A stretch of 64,000 nucleotides of DNA from VFMC01 sp963791635 (GCA_963791635.1 CAWBTC010000008.1:1-64000), one strand, 5' to 3'. Shown: positions 18,951 to 29,676, counted from the stretch's first letter. Numbers and translations: made by a program. Notes: a model not told the origin generated them from the sequence alone.

Positions 18951-20204
18951 TCAACCGTGGCCGGGGATGGTGTTCCAGGCGCCGCCGTCGGCGCGGGGCT
19001 CCTTCGGCAGGCCGAGGATCTGTTCGCCGACGATGCCCTTCTGCACCTGGCTGGTTCCGGCATAGATGGTGCCCGCACGGGCGTTGTAGAACACGCCGGC
19101 CCAGTTGGCGCTGTCGTTGGGCGAACCCGGTGCGTCACATCCGAACGCACGTTGCGGTGCCTGGCCGGTCGGGGCCAGCGCATCGGCACCGAGCACGTCG
19201 AGCGACAACTCGGTGATCTCTTGGTGGTGGTGGCTCCAGAACAGCTTGCCGATCGAGGCCTCCGCACCAGGGGACGTCCCTTTGAGGAAGCTGGTCAGCG
19301 CCTTGTAGCCGAAGAAGCGCATGATCTCGACCTTGGTGTGGGCACGGGCGAGGCGTTGGCGGATCACCGGATCTCCTGTGGCACCGCGGTCCTTGGCCAG
19401 AGTGATCAGTTTGTCGAGCTCGCCGCGGAAGCCGAGCGCCTGAACGGAGGCGCCCGCACCGCGCTCGTTGCCGAGCAGGGTCATCGCAACGGCCCAGCCA
19501 CCGTTCACCTCACCGACCACGTTCTCCTTGGGGCACTTGGCATCGGAGAAGAACACCTCGTTGAACTCGGCCTCGCCGGAGATCATCTTGATCGGGCGCA
19601 CCTCGACGCCGGGTTGGCGCATGTCCACCAGCAGGAACGTGATGCCGCGGTGCTTCGCGGCGGTCGGGTCGGTGCGGGCGAGCACGAAGATGTGTGTGGC
19701 CAGGTGACCCGCCGACGTCCAGATCTTCTGGCCGTTGATCACCCATTCGTCACCGTCGAGCACGGCGCGGCAACCGAGGTTGCCGAGATCACTGCCGGCA
19801 GCTGGTTCGCTGTACCCCTGGCACCAGAGATCCTCGCCCGACAAGACGCGGGGCAGGTAGTGGCGCTTCTGCTCGTCGGTGCCCCAACGCAGCATCGTGT
19901 TGCCGAGCATCGTGATGCCGAAACCGTCGTTCGGCCCACCCGTCGGAGCGCCAGCACGGGCGAACTCCTCGGCCACCACCACGCTCTCCAACGGAGTGAG
20001 ACCGGCACCGCCCACGTCTTTCGGCCAGCTCAGGGCCAGGTAGCCGTTCTCGTACAGAACCTTGCGCCACTGCTGGGTGAATGCGGCAGCATCTTCGTGG
20101 TTCAACGAACCGATGCCGTTCCAATCGGCGGGCAGGTTGGCGTCCAAGAAGGCGCGCACCCTGGCGCGGAACACGGCGGCCTCGGCAGGGTAAGTGAGAT
20201 CCAT
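18951..20204 (-). CDS. Acyl-CoA dehydrogenase
   Basis: The 417-residue protein follows the acyl-CoA dehydrogenase plan: helical N-domain (FRARVRAFLDANLPADW), middle beta-domain with CQGYSEPAAGSDLGNL and WVINGQKIWTSAGHLA (flavin and substrate contacts), and C-terminal helices ending with the flavin-contact region YAGTSQVQKGIVGEQILGLPKE. It oxidises an acyl-CoA with FAD; relatives with this Trp/Pro-rich opening act on branched or steroid-like chains, but substrate specificity is not readable. ATG 20204 is chosen; ATG 20225 is an in-frame alternative. Neither has a clear ribosome binding site. Confidence 0.9.
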   Translation of the reverse strand: MDLTYPAEAAVFRARVRAFLDANLPADWNGIGSLNHEDAAAFTQQWRKVLYENGYLALSWPKDVGGAGLTPLESVVVAEEFARAGAPTGGPNDGFGITMLGNTMLRWGTDEQKRHYLPRVLSGEDLWCQGYSEPAAGSDLGNLGCRAVLDGDEWVINGQKIWTSAGHLATHIFVLARTDPTAAKHRGITFLLVDMRQPGVEVRPIKMISGEAEFNEVFFSDAKCPKENVVGEVNGGWAVAMTLLGNERGAGASVQALGFRGELDKLITLAKDRGATGDPVIRQRLARAHTKVEIMRFFGYKALTSFLKGTSPGAEASIGKLFWSHHHQEITELSLDVLGADALAPTGQAPQRAFGCDAPGSPNDSANWAGVFYNARAGTIYAGTSQVQKGIVGEQILGLPKEPRADGGAWNTIPGHG

Positions 20205-20317
20205 GTCGCGGAGGCTACGACTCATGGTCGAGTGCGAACGGGCCGAAGGTTCGGACGCGATGGTCCGGGGTTCCGAGCGCCAGGCACGGCACCTGGCTCG
20301 CACCGGCGCGAGACTTC

Positions 20318-21463
20318 GTGGCCGTGGATCCCCGCATCACGCTCGACGATCTCGACGCACGGCACCACGAGGTGCTGGCTGCGTTACGGATCCAGTCGCC
20401 CGTGGTGTGGGTCGACGCGATCGGCGGCTGGGTGGTCACGGGCCGCGACACGGCGGTGGCGGTCATGCGCGACCCTGTGCGGTTCACGGTCGACGACCCT
20501 CGGTTCAGCACCGCGCAGCTGGTGGGCCCGAGCATGCTGTCGCTCGACGGTGCTGAACACCGGCGCCATCGTGATCCGTTCGCCGCGGCCTACCGCCCCA
20601 GCGATGTCACCCGTCGTGACGCCGTAGTTGTGCAGGAGCTGGCCCGGCAGCTCGTGGCCGAGCTCGCGCCGCGAGGTGAGGCCGAGCTGCGTCGAGAACT
20701 TGCCGGGCCCCTGGCCGTTGCCGTAGTGGCCCGCGCTCTCGGCCTCGAACATCTCGATCCGGCGAACCTGCTCGCTTGGTACGACCAGATCGTGGCTGCA
20801 GTGGCGGACATCACCTTCGACAGACCGGTTCAACCGGCCGCGTGGCAGGCGATCGATCTGCTGTTGAGCGCACTCGACGAGGCGGTGCACCACCCCGGCT
20901 CCGTGCTGTTCGACCTCGAGGTTCTCACCCGAGACGAGGTGGTGTCGAACGCGGCCGTGTTCCTGTTCGGCGGTATCGAGACCAGCGAAGGCATGACCGC
21001 CAACGTGTTGCGGCACCTGCTGCTCTGTCCGGATGCGCTCGCTGCTGTACGAGCCGACCGGTCGCTGGTGGACGCAGCGATGGAGGAGTCGTTGCGTCTC
21101 GAGCCAGCGGCGGCGCGGGTGGATCGCTATGCGACCGTCGACGCTCAGATCGACGGGGCATCGATCACGGCCGGTGATCTCGTGGTCGTGTCGCTCGCCG
21201 CAGCCAACCGCGACCCGGTCGTGTTCGACGCGCCCGATGAGTTCCGGCTCGTGCGCGCCAATGCGCGCACGCACGTCGCGTTCGCGCAGGGGCCACACGC
21301 GTGCCTCGGCGCAACCCTCGCCAGGATGCAGACGAGGGCCGCGCTCGATGCGGTCCTCGACCGATTGCACGATCTCGAGCTCGTGGGCCCGAGCGACATG
21401 ACGGGCACGATCTTCCGCAAGCCGGTGAGCTTGCGCGTGCGTTGGTCGCGGGACGCCACCTGA
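20318..21463 (+). CDS. Cytochrome P450 (first of tandem pair)
   Basis: The 381-residue protein has the heme-binding Cys loop FAQGPHACLGATLARMQ, the K-helix ESLRLEP (ExxR) and an I-helix FGGIETSEG in which the usual acid-Thr pair reads Glu-Thr. It is soluble and short, as bacterial P450s are. It needs an electron donor; a ferredoxin-reductase-like flavoprotein is encoded 4.4 kb downstream, but no ferredoxin gene was seen in the window. Two closely spaced GTG codons (20318, 20324) could start it. The second P450 starts 15 nt after its stop. Confidence 0.92.
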   Translation: MAVDPRITLDDLDARHHEVLAALRIQSPVVWVDAIGGWVVTGRDTAVAVMRDPVRFTVDDPRFSTAQLVGPSMLSLDGAEHRRHRDPFAAAYRPSDVTRRDAVVVQELARQLVAELAPRGEAELRRELAGPLAVAVVARALGLEHLDPANLLAWYDQIVAAVADITFDRPVQPAAWQAIDLLLSALDEAVHHPGSVLFDLEVLTRDEVVSNAAVFLFGGIETSEGMTANVLRHLLLCPDALAAVRADRSLVDAAMEESLRLEPAAARVDRYATVDAQIDGASITAGDLVVVSLAAANRDPVVFDAPDEFRLVRANARTHVAFAQGPHACLGATLARMQTRAALDAVLDRLHDLELVGPSDMTGTIFRKPVSLRVRWSRDAT

Positions 21464-21477
21464 GCGAGACTCGGCAC

Positions 21478-22704
21478 ATGGCATCGCTCGACGAGCTCAT
21501 CGCACGGTTCGACGTCACCGATCCAACGTTCGTGCAATGGCCTTATCCGGTGCTCGATGAGCTCCGTGAGGCCACGCCGGTGTTCTTCGACGAGCGCACC
21601 GATCAGTGGATGCTCACCCGCTTCGCCGAGGTGCACGAGACGTTGCGCGATCGCCGGCTTGGCCGGGCCTACACGCACCGCTACACGCACGAGGCGTTCG
21701 GCACGCCCGATCCCGACCCTCGGTGGTCACGGTTCCACGAGCACGAGCGGTGGTCGCTCCTCGCGCTCGAACCGCCCGACCACACGCGGCTTCGTCGATT
21801 GGTGACCAAGGTGTTCACCCCGCGGGCTGTCGAGGCGCTCCGGCCGATGGTGGAAGAACTTGCCGACGAGCTGATCGAGCCGTGCGTGCAGCGGGGTCGA
21901 TTCGACCTGATCGCCGACTACGCCCAGCCGTACTCGGTTGCCGTGATCTGCTCGATGCTCGGCGTGCCACGGGCGGACACCCAGGCGCTGCTCGACTGGT
22001 CGCACGCGATCGTGAAGATGTACGAGCTGCGCACCGACGACGCGTCGAAGATGCAGGCCGACGCGGCCGCCGGTGAGTTCATCGACTACACCCGAGCCCT
22101 GATCGCCGACAAGCGCCTGCATCCCGACGAGTCGTTGCTGAGCGGGCTGGTGGCGGTCGAAGACGACGGTGAGACGCTCAGCGAGGCCGAGATCACCTCG
22201 ACAGCGATGGTGCTGCTCGAGGCCGGGCACGAGGCGACGGTCAACACGCTCGCCAACGGCATGCGGGCGATGATGCTGCACCGCGACCAGTGGGAGCGCG
22301 TCACGAGCGGTCGGGTCGCGCCGCGCACCGCAATCGAAGAGATGATCCGCTGGGACGCCCCGCTGCACCTGTTCGAGCGCTGGGTGCTCGACGAGGGTGT
22401 GGAGATCGCCGGGCAGTCGATGCCCGTCGGCACCGAGGTGGCGATGCTCTTCGGCTCGGCCAACCGCGACCCGCGCCGCTTCGACGATCCCGGCCGCTTC
22501 GACGTCGGCCGTGGCGACCCGGCTCACGTCGGCTTCGGCGGCGGCATCCACTTCTGCATCGGCGCGCCACTCGCGCGGTTGGAGCTCGAGGTGTCGCTCG
22601 ACCGACTGGCCCGTCGTCTCCCCGCGGTGGACCTCGCGTCCACCCCCGAGTACCACCCGACCTTCGTCATCCGCGGCCTCACCGCCCTGCACCTCGAGAC
22701 CTGA
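21478..22704 (+). CDS. Cytochrome P450 (second of tandem pair)
   Basis: The 408-residue protein has the heme loop GFGGGIHFCIGAPLARLELE, the ExxR of IEEMIRWDAPLHLF and the I-helix LLEAGHEATVNTLANG, where the oxygen-activating position is Glu-Ala-Thr. It resembles CYP107/CYP125-like bacterial P450s in its PPDHTRLRRLVTKVFTPR C-helix region. The substrate is unknown. It is 14 bp after the first P450 and almost certainly co-transcribed; the two are not copies of each other. Confidence 0.92.
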   Translation: MASLDELIARFDVTDPTFVQWPYPVLDELREATPVFFDERTDQWMLTRFAEVHETLRDRRLGRAYTHRYTHEAFGTPDPDPRWSRFHEHERWSLLALEPPDHTRLRRLVTKVFTPRAVEALRPMVEELADELIEPCVQRGRFDLIADYAQPYSVAVICSMLGVPRADTQALLDWSHAIVKMYELRTDDASKMQADAAAGEFIDYTRALIADKRLHPDESLLSGLVAVEDDGETLSEAEITSTAMVLLEAGHEATVNTLANGMRAMMLHRDQWERVTSGRVAPRTAIEEMIRWDAPLHLFERWVLDEGVEIAGQSMPVGTEVAMLFGSANRDPRRFDDPGRFDVGRGDPAHVGFGGGIHFCIGAPLARLELEVSLDRLARRLPAVDLASTPEYHPTFVIRGLTALHLET

Positions 22705-22714
22705 ACCCCCGCGA

Positions 22715-22855
22715 CATTGGTGGCCGGGAAGTGGTCGAAGAAGAGTCGCGGCAGCATCGGCGCCATCGAGCGGCCGCCCCACCAACCGTCGGTCCGTGTG
22801 ATCACGTAGGCGTAGTCGCCGTCGCGGACGGCCCGAAGCGTGGCGCAGTTGCTCA

Positions 22856-22856
<1 letters not shown>
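22715..22856 (-). pseudogene. Truncated GNAT acetyltransferase (N-terminal 47 codons only)
   Basis: From ATG 22856 the frame reads MSNCATLRAVRDGDYAYV, then TRTDGWWGGRSMAPMLPRLF, which resembles the N-terminus of GNAT acetyltransferases of the WWGGR-LPRLFF type. Recognisable sequence stops at about 22715; beyond it the frame runs antisense into the end of the P450 gene. The acetyl-CoA-binding core is therefore missing. The start overlaps the aminotransferase stop (TGATG), which shows that a third coupled gene once followed it and was cut away. Confidence 0.6.
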
Positions 22857-24121
<1,265 letters not shown>

Positions 24122-25160
24122 CGCCGAGCGCCTGCTGCACCCCGTGCCATCCCAGATCGAGCATCGTGTCGATCATCTCGAGCGCGGTGTCGTTGTAGCG
24201 CATGGCGAACGCCGGATCCTCGAGCCCCTGCTGTGCCCGCCAACTCGAGATGGCGACGCCGACCGCAGCGCGCGCAGCCCAGAGCTCGCCGAGGATCTCC
24301 AACTCCAGCGGTTCGAGCGGCGTGAACCGCTGGTAGCCGTCGAGCAGCAGCCGAGCGACGCGGAACAGTTCATCGCCCTGACGACCTGTGCAGATCGAGT
24401 CGAGCATCGAGGCCACGTCTGCCATCAGCGCGGTGTGGCTCATGTCGCCGAAGTCGACGATGCCGGTGATGCGGCCCGCGTCGTCGACGAGCGCGTTGTC
24501 GCACGTGAGATCGCCGTGCACCACCTGCGAACGCAGCGCTGGCCAGCGTGGCAGCACGACCTCGTCGAAGCGGTCGATCACGGCGCTCACCGACGCCCGC
24601 GCCGACGCATCGGAGATCGCGTCGAGCATCGACCGCGTGTTGCTCGCATGTTGCACGTCCCAGGGCATCACCCGCATCGCGCTCGGGTGGACGAAGCCAC
24701 GCATCGCGCGCCCGAGACGAGCGGTCGTGCCACCCCAGGCGCCCAGCGCCCGGTCGTCGAGCAGACGTGGATCGTGGCGTCCGTGGCCGGGCACGAGGTC
24801 GTACACCCGCGTCCAGTGGATGCCGAGTGGCGACTCCCACGGCCGGCGACGCGGAGCGCCGGGCTCGCCCGGCACCGGGAGCGGCCGTGCGACCGGGAGG
24901 TCGGGATCGACACGGGCGATGTGGGCCACGACCTCGGCTTCCATGTCGAGGGTGTCCACCGACTCGGCGGCGTTCGACACCTTCATCACGGCCAGTCGTG
25001 CACCACCTTCGTCGAGCAACAGGAACGTACGGTCGCGCTCGCTGCCGAGGTCGACGGCCGTGATGGCTCGGACGCCGAAGCCGGCCGCGATATCAACGGC
25101 GTCGACGGTGGTGCAGGGGGGTGCCGGTGCCAACAGCACCGGGTCGACGGGCAACGACAT
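24122..25160 (-). CDS. APH-family phosphotransferase (kinase half)
   Basis: The segment is an aminoglycoside-phosphotransferase/hydroxylysine-kinase-like domain: ARLAVMKVSNAA (ATP-binding Lys), VVHGDLTCDNALVDD (catalytic loop) and GIVDFGDMSHTALMADVA (metal-binding Asp). Coherent protein ends at about HGVQQALGG (near 24125). The frame then stays open to 23619 but is plainly out of phase with the aminotransferase that occupies that DNA. A single indel near 24110 would fuse both into one bifunctional protein of about 770 residues. The likely substrate is a small amino alcohol or hydroxy-amino acid. Confidence 0.78.
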
Positions 25161-25219
25161 GAGCGCCGACGGTAGTGCGGCCGCTCAGCGCGTGCGACGG
25201 TTCAGCGCCAACGCCGGGT

Positions 25220-25741
25220 TCAGCGCGTGCGACGCTTCGTTCGGCGTGTCTGCACCACGGTGTCGTTGTACTGCTCCTCGGCATGCATCGTGCGCTCGAC
25301 GTCGGCGCCGACGAAGGAAGCGAGCTTGCCTCCGACGATCGGGATCGAGCAGGTCACGTCGCCGGACATCTCGACGACGGTCGCACCATGGCCATCGGGT
25401 CGCACCGACAGCTGACCACCGACGTGCACTGGCACGCCGGACGCAACCACCCGCCAGGTGCCTGTGCGGCTGCCGTCGGCCGCTGGCGCGTTCCACTGGT
25501 CGTGTTGCTCGACGGTGTTGACGGGTGACAAGAAGCGCTTCGCGAAGCCCGGGACGTCCATCGGCACGCCACGCTTCGAACGCACGATCATGCCGCCGTC
25601 GGGGTGCATCTCGTGCGCCAAGATCTGCACGTCGCGGTGTCCGAGCGCGGTGTACTTCTCGCACAACGTGTCGGGATCGGTCATCACCTCGACGACTCGG
25701 GTCGGTGCGGCGTGATACGTGTGGGTCGAGTGCACCTTCAT
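25220..25741 (-). CDS. DUF2505-family (SRPBCC-fold) protein
   Basis: The 173-residue protein begins MKVHSTHTYHAAPTRVVEVM and contains a predicted single START-like beta-grasp fold with FAKRFLSPVNTVEQHDQW and VEMSGDVTCSIPIVGGKLASFV, as in the actinobacterial DUF2505 family. The family has no proven function; the fold usually binds a hydrophobic ligand. It lies 59 bp upstream of the kinase-aminotransferase on the same strand and may share its transcript. AGAGGC precedes the ATG. Confidence 0.75.
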   Translation of the reverse strand: MKVHSTHTYHAAPTRVVEVMTDPDTLCEKYTALGHRDVQILAHEMHPDGGMIVRSKRGVPMDVPGFAKRFLSPVNTVEQHDQWNAPAADGSRTGTWRVVASGVPVHVGGQLSVRPDGHGATVVEMSGDVTCSIPIVGGKLASFVGADVERTMHAEEQYNDTVVQTRRTKRRTR

Positions 25742-25802
25742 GCCTCTGATCGTGCGCTCGGCGCGCCTTGCCTGAGCAGGGCACAAGGTCCTCGACGCGT
25801 TC

Positions 25803-25808
25803 TAGTGT
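25803..25808 (+). promoter_or_regulatory. -10 hexamer TAGTGT for a leaderless transcript
   Basis: TAGTGT ends 7 nt before the ATG of a short open frame at 25816, the spacing at which actinobacterial RNA polymerase starts on the A of the start codon. No clear -35 is present. The call rests on spacing and sequence only. Confidence 0.4.
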
Positions 25809-25815
25809 CCTCGTT

Positions 25816-25872
25816 ATGAGCCCTGACCCGTCCGGCGCGCCGGCAACCACATCCCCAGTCGATGAGAGCTGA
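25816..25872 (+). CDS. 18-residue leader peptide
   Basis: The frame starts at an ATG 7 nt after a -10-like hexamer, encodes MSPDPSGAPATTSPVDES and stops one base before the ATG of the flavoprotein gene. Its GC-rich codon use and exact abutment suggest that it is translated from a leaderless mRNA and feeds ribosomes into the next gene. It has no run of one amino acid, so classical attenuation is unlikely. It may also be chance. Confidence 0.35.
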   Translation: MSPDPSGAPATTSPVDES

Positions 25873-25873
25873 G

Positions 25874-27115
25874 ATGGCTGCATCGATCGAGCACGTCGTG
25901 GTGGTGGGAGCCTCGCTGGCCGGGCTCCGCGCGTGTGAGACGCTGCGCACCGACGGCTTCGCTGGGCGGGTCACGCTGGTCGGCGCCGAGGACGAGTTGC
26001 CGTACGACCGGCCGCCGTTGTCGAAGAAGCTGCTGGCCGGCGAGTGGGAGTCCGATCGCATCCGTCTGCGCAAGCCCGAGGCGTTCGACGAGCTCGGTCT
26101 CGACCTCCGTCTCGGCGTGCGGGCCACGGGGCTGGACGCCGAGCAGCGGATGCTGTCACTCGCCGACGGCAGCGAGCTCGACTACGACGGCCTCGTCATC
26201 GCCACCGGTGCCGCGCCGCGTCGGCTGCCTGACCAGCCTGCACTCGACGGCATCTGCGAGCTGCGCACGCTCGCGGACGCACTCGACCTGCGCTCGAGGC
26301 TCGTCGAGCAATCGACACGTGTGACGGTGATCGGAGCGGGTTTCATCGGGCTCGAGGTTGCGGCCACCGCTCGCCAGGCAGGTTGCGTCGTCACCGTCCT
26401 CGAAGGCGCGCCGTCGCCCCTGATCCGTGGTCTCGGCGTCGCCATGGGCGCCGCGGTCGCGAGCGTCCACGCTCGCCACGACGTGGAGCTGCGCTGCGGT
26501 GTGCAGGTATCGGCGATCGAGGGGGTTGATGGAAAGGTCAGCGGAGTGCGCCTCGGCGACGGCACACTCATCGGCAGCGACGTCGTGGTCGTGGGCATCG
26601 GAGTCGCTTCGGCGACCGAGTGGCTGGCCGGCAGCGGTCTCGAGGTGCGAGACGGCATCGTGTGCGACAGCTCGCTCTGGACCGGGCGACCGGGCGTGTT
26701 CGCGGCAGGCGACTGCGCCAGATGGCACAACCAGGTGTTCGATCCGCACGATGACGCGGTGATGCGCGTGGAGCATTGGACGAACGCCGCCGAGCAGGGC
26801 GCAGTCGCCGCCCGGAACCTGCTGGTGATGGCCAACGGCGACACGCCCACCCCATACGAGTCGGTGCCGTTCTTCTGGAGTGATCAGTTCGAGAGCCGCA
26901 TCCAGTTCGTCGGTCGTGCCCACGGCGACGACGAGGTGCACGTGTTCGCCGGCCGGACCGACGGTTCGTTCGCTGCGCTCTACGGTTGGCAGGGCCGCCT
27001 GCGAGGTGTGCTGGGCGTGAGCATGCCGAAGATGGTGATGCCGTTCCGCAACCTGATTGCGGCCAAGGCGACCTGGGACGAGGCGTTGGACAGAGCAGCA
27101 TCGCTCACCAGTTGA
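25874..27115 (+). CDS. Ferredoxin/rubredoxin-reductase-like FAD oxidoreductase
   Basis: The 413-residue protein has two dinucleotide folds: FAD motif HVVVVGASLAGLRACETL at the N-terminus and NAD motif VTVIGAGFIGLEVAATARQ near residue 150. It also has LPYDRPPLSKKLL, VIATGAAPR and VFAAGDCARW, and a reductase C-domain. This is the class of NADH-dependent ferredoxin reductases that serve P450s and dioxygenases, and two P450 genes lie nearby. ATG 25874 is chosen because GAGAG lies 5 nt upstream and the FAD motif then falls at the usual distance; ATG 25862 is an alternative. Confidence 0.88.
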   Translation: MAASIEHVVVVGASLAGLRACETLRTDGFAGRVTLVGAEDELPYDRPPLSKKLLAGEWESDRIRLRKPEAFDELGLDLRLGVRATGLDAEQRMLSLADGSELDYDGLVIATGAAPRRLPDQPALDGICELRTLADALDLRSRLVEQSTRVTVIGAGFIGLEVAATARQAGCVVTVLEGAPSPLIRGLGVAMGAAVASVHARHDVELRCGVQVSAIEGVDGKVSGVRLGDGTLIGSDVVVVGIGVASATEWLAGSGLEVRDGIVCDSSLWTGRPGVFAAGDCARWHNQVFDPHDDAVMRVEHWTNAAEQGAVAARNLLVMANGDTPTPYESVPFFWSDQFESRIQFVGRAHGDDEVHVFAGRTDGSFAALYGWQGRLRGVLGVSMPKMVMPFRNLIAAKATWDEALDRAASLTS

Positions 27116-27136
27116 GCGTCATGGACGCGCTACAAA

Positions 27137-27157
27137 ATTGAGTCGGTTGCAATCAAG
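27137..27157 (+). promoter_or_regulatory. HAIR-like operator (HspR site) upstream of lon
   Basis: ATTGAGT, seven bases, then AATCAAG matches the HspR inverted repeat CTTGAGT-N7-ACTCAAG with one mirror-image substitution in each half and exact spacing. It lies 25 bp before the Lon start, where a bound repressor would block transcription. HspR control of lon is established in Streptomyces. HspR itself is not encoded in the window. Confidence 0.65.
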
Positions 27158-27181
27158 TTGCATGACGATACCGTCTCCTCC

Positions 27182-29560
27182 ATGACCGAATCGACCCATG
27201 GTTCAGGGGCACCCGCTGCTCGTTCGCTCCTCACTTCGATCTCCCTGCCGGTACTGCCGCTCCCGACGGTGGTGCTCCCGGGCACCCTCGTCACCCTGGC
27301 CCTCGACAGCGACGCCGTTCGGCTCGCGGTCGAGGCTGCAGGATCGGGCGATGGGCGCGTGCTCCTGGTCGCCGCGCCCGACAACGTGAACGGCGCCGGC
27401 GCCGATGACCTCGGCGTCGTCGCCCGTGTGCCCAGCCGTGGCGCGCTGCCCTCGGGTCAACCGGCTGCGATCGTCCAGGCCGAAAGCCGCGGTCGCATCC
27501 TCGCCCGCCACACCAGCGAGCGCGGCGCCGACCATGCCGACGTGGAGCTGCTCACCGATCTGAGGCCGACCCCGCGGGTCGAGGCCGCCGTCCGTGAACT
27601 GCGGGTGGTGCTCGACGAGATCGCCAAGCTGCGCCAGAGCCGGCGCCTGCCCGAGATCCTGCGAACCGTCGTCGAACCCGGCGCCCTGGCTGATGCCGTG
27701 GTCACCTGGAGCGAGGTGGACAACGATCTCCGCACCCGGGTGCTGCACGCGGTCGAGCTCGACGAGCGCATCACGCTGGTGAACGACTGGGCGCGCCAAC
27801 ACCTGGCCGAGCTACAGGTGACAGCGCTGATCCGAGCGGATGTCACCGAGGGAGTCGACAAGCAGCAGCGGGACTACCTGCTGCGCCAGCAGCTCACCGC
27901 GATCCGCAAGGAGCTCGGCGAGGGCGACGACAACGTGGTCGGCGAGTATCGGGCGAAGCTCGACGCCGTCCGACCGCATCTGGCTGACAAGGTCGCGTCG
28001 TTCGTCGACAAAGAGATCGATCGGCTCGAGCGAATGAGCCAGCAGAGCCCTGAGCACTCCTGGGTGCGCACCTGGCTCGATCGCATCTTCGAGTTGCCGT
28101 GGGCCACTCGCACTCGAGACCAGCTCGACCTCACCGAAGCGCGAGACGTGCTCGACGCCGACCACTACGGCCTCGACGACGTCAAGGACCGGATCGTGGA
28201 GTTCCTCGCCGTTCGCAAGCTCCGCCAAGAGCGTGAGGTCGCCGAGAACACCCGCGCTGCCGGCACCGTGGTCACCCTCGTCGGACCGCCAGGCGTCGGC
28301 AAGACCAGTCTCGGCGAGTCGATCGCCCGCTCGATGGGCCGCAACTTCGTGCGCGTCGCCCTCGGCGGTGTGCGCGACGAGGCCGAGATCCGAGGCCATC
28401 GACGCACGTACGTCGGCAGCCAACCCGGGCGCATCGCGCGGGCGATCATCGAAGCCGGGAGCATGAACCCGGTGGTGCTGCTCGACGAGGTCGACAAGCT
28501 CAGCGCCGGCGGGTGGAGTGGCGACCCGACGGCCGCGCTGCTCGAGGTGCTCGACCCGGCACAGAACCACACGTTCCGCGACCACTACCTGGAGGTCGAG
28601 CTCGACCTCAGTCAGGTGGTGTTCATCGCGACCGCGAACGTGGCCGACACGATCCCGGCACCGCTCCTCGACCGGATGGAGCTCGTGCGCCTCGACGGCT
28701 ACACCGAGGACGAGAAGGTCTTCATCGCCCAGCGCTACCTGCTGCCCCGTCAACTCGAACGCTCGGGCCTGCAGCCCGACGAGGTGACCGTCAGCGAGCG
28801 TGCGTTGCGCACCACGATCACCGGCTACACGCGTGAGGCCGGTGTGCGCTCGCTCGAGCGCGAGCTCGGAAAGCTCTCCCGAAAGGTGGCGGCTGCGGTC
28901 GCCACCGGACAGCGCAGCGCACCGATCGAGGTCGATGCGGCCGAGGTGCGCGAGTGGCTCGGTCGCCCGAAGGTCGACGACGAGGTGCCCGAGCGCACCA
29001 ACGTGCCCGGCGTGGCAACAGGCCTCGCTGTCACCGGCAGCGGTGGTGACGTGCTGTTCATCGAGACGACCGCGTTTCCGCTCGCCGGCGATGCCGCGAC
29101 CACCGAGCCGACCCTCACACTCACGGGTCAACTCGGCGACGTGATGAAGGAGAGTGCACACATCGCACTCAGCTTCGTCCGATCGCACGCAGCAGAGCTC
29201 GGGATCGATCCGACCACGCTCGCCAAGCGGGTGCACGTCCACGTGCCGGCGGGCGCCGTCCCGAAAGACGGTCCGTCGGCGGGCGTCACGATGACCACGG
29301 CGCTCGTGAGCCTGCTCACCGGCAAGGTCGTGAAGCCAACGGTGGGCATGACCGGCGAGATCACGCTCCAGGGCAAGGTCCTACCGATCGGTGGCGTGAA
29401 GCAGAAGGTGCTCGCCGCCCACCGGGCCGGCCTCACCGAGGTGGTGCTCCCGAAGCGCAACGGACCGGATCTCGACGACGTGCCCGAGAAGGTCCGCGAG
29501 GTGATGACCTTCCACCTCGCAGACACCTACGCCGACGTGTTGCGGGCTGCCTTCGCCTGA
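27182..29560 (+). CDS. lon: ATP-dependent protease Lon
   Basis: The 792-residue protein has the N-terminal LonN domain starting LPVLPLPTVVLPGTLVTL, a coiled region ending QRDYLLRQQLTAIRKELGE, the AAA+ module with Walker A GPPGVGKTSLGESIA and Walker B VVLLDEVDKLS, and a C-terminal protease domain. That domain carries the catalytic Ser in PKDGPSAGVTMTTAL and Lys in GGVKQKVLAAHRAG. It degrades misfolded and regulatory proteins in the cytosol. ATG 27182 is taken as the start; 27158 is an upstream in-frame alternative that would overlap the operator region. A HAIR-like element indicates heat-shock regulation through HspR. Confidence 0.95.
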   Translation: MTESTHGSGAPAARSLLTSISLPVLPLPTVVLPGTLVTLALDSDAVRLAVEAAGSGDGRVLLVAAPDNVNGAGADDLGVVARVPSRGALPSGQPAAIVQAESRGRILARHTSERGADHADVELLTDLRPTPRVEAAVRELRVVLDEIAKLRQSRRLPEILRTVVEPGALADAVVTWSEVDNDLRTRVLHAVELDERITLVNDWARQHLAELQVTALIRADVTEGVDKQQRDYLLRQQLTAIRKELGEGDDNVVGEYRAKLDAVRPHLADKVASFVDKEIDRLERMSQQSPEHSWVRTWLDRIFELPWATRTRDQLDLTEARDVLDADHYGLDDVKDRIVEFLAVRKLRQEREVAENTRAAGTVVTLVGPPGVGKTSLGESIARSMGRNFVRVALGGVRDEAEIRGHRRTYVGSQPGRIARAIIEAGSMNPVVLLDEVDKLSAGGWSGDPTAALLEVLDPAQNHTFRDHYLEVELDLSQVVFIATANVADTIPAPLLDRMELVRLDGYTEDEKVFIAQRYLLPRQLERSGLQPDEVTVSERALRTTITGYTREAGVRSLERELGKLSRKVAAAVATGQRSAPIEVDAAEVREWLGRPKVDDEVPERTNVPGVATGLAVTGSGGDVLFIETTAFPLAGDAATTEPTLTLTGQLGDVMKESAHIALSFVRSHAAELGIDPTTLAKRVHVHVPAGAVPKDGPSAGVTMTTALVSLLTGKVVKPTVGMTGEITLQGKVLPIGGVKQKVLAAHRAGLTEVVLPKRNGPDLDDVPEKVREVMTFHLADTYADVLRAAFA

Positions 29561-29676
29561 TCGGCTGGGGAGGGCGGACCGTGACCTGGACGCCCCGCGC
29601 CAGCCCGCATTCGTTCTCGGCGAGCCGCCGTCGACTGCTGATCGACCAGCTCGTGCGATCGGCATAGGCTGGGGAC

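Noticed and set aside
17192..19267. 691-codon minus-strand frame opposite glutamine synthetase
   Set aside because: No protein motifs; the plus strand encodes a full-length GSIII.
20318..22704. Tandem P450 genes as a gene duplication or part of a biosynthetic cluster
   Set aside because: The two differ strongly in length and I-helix sequence, and no polyketide, peptide or terpene synthase genes are nearby.
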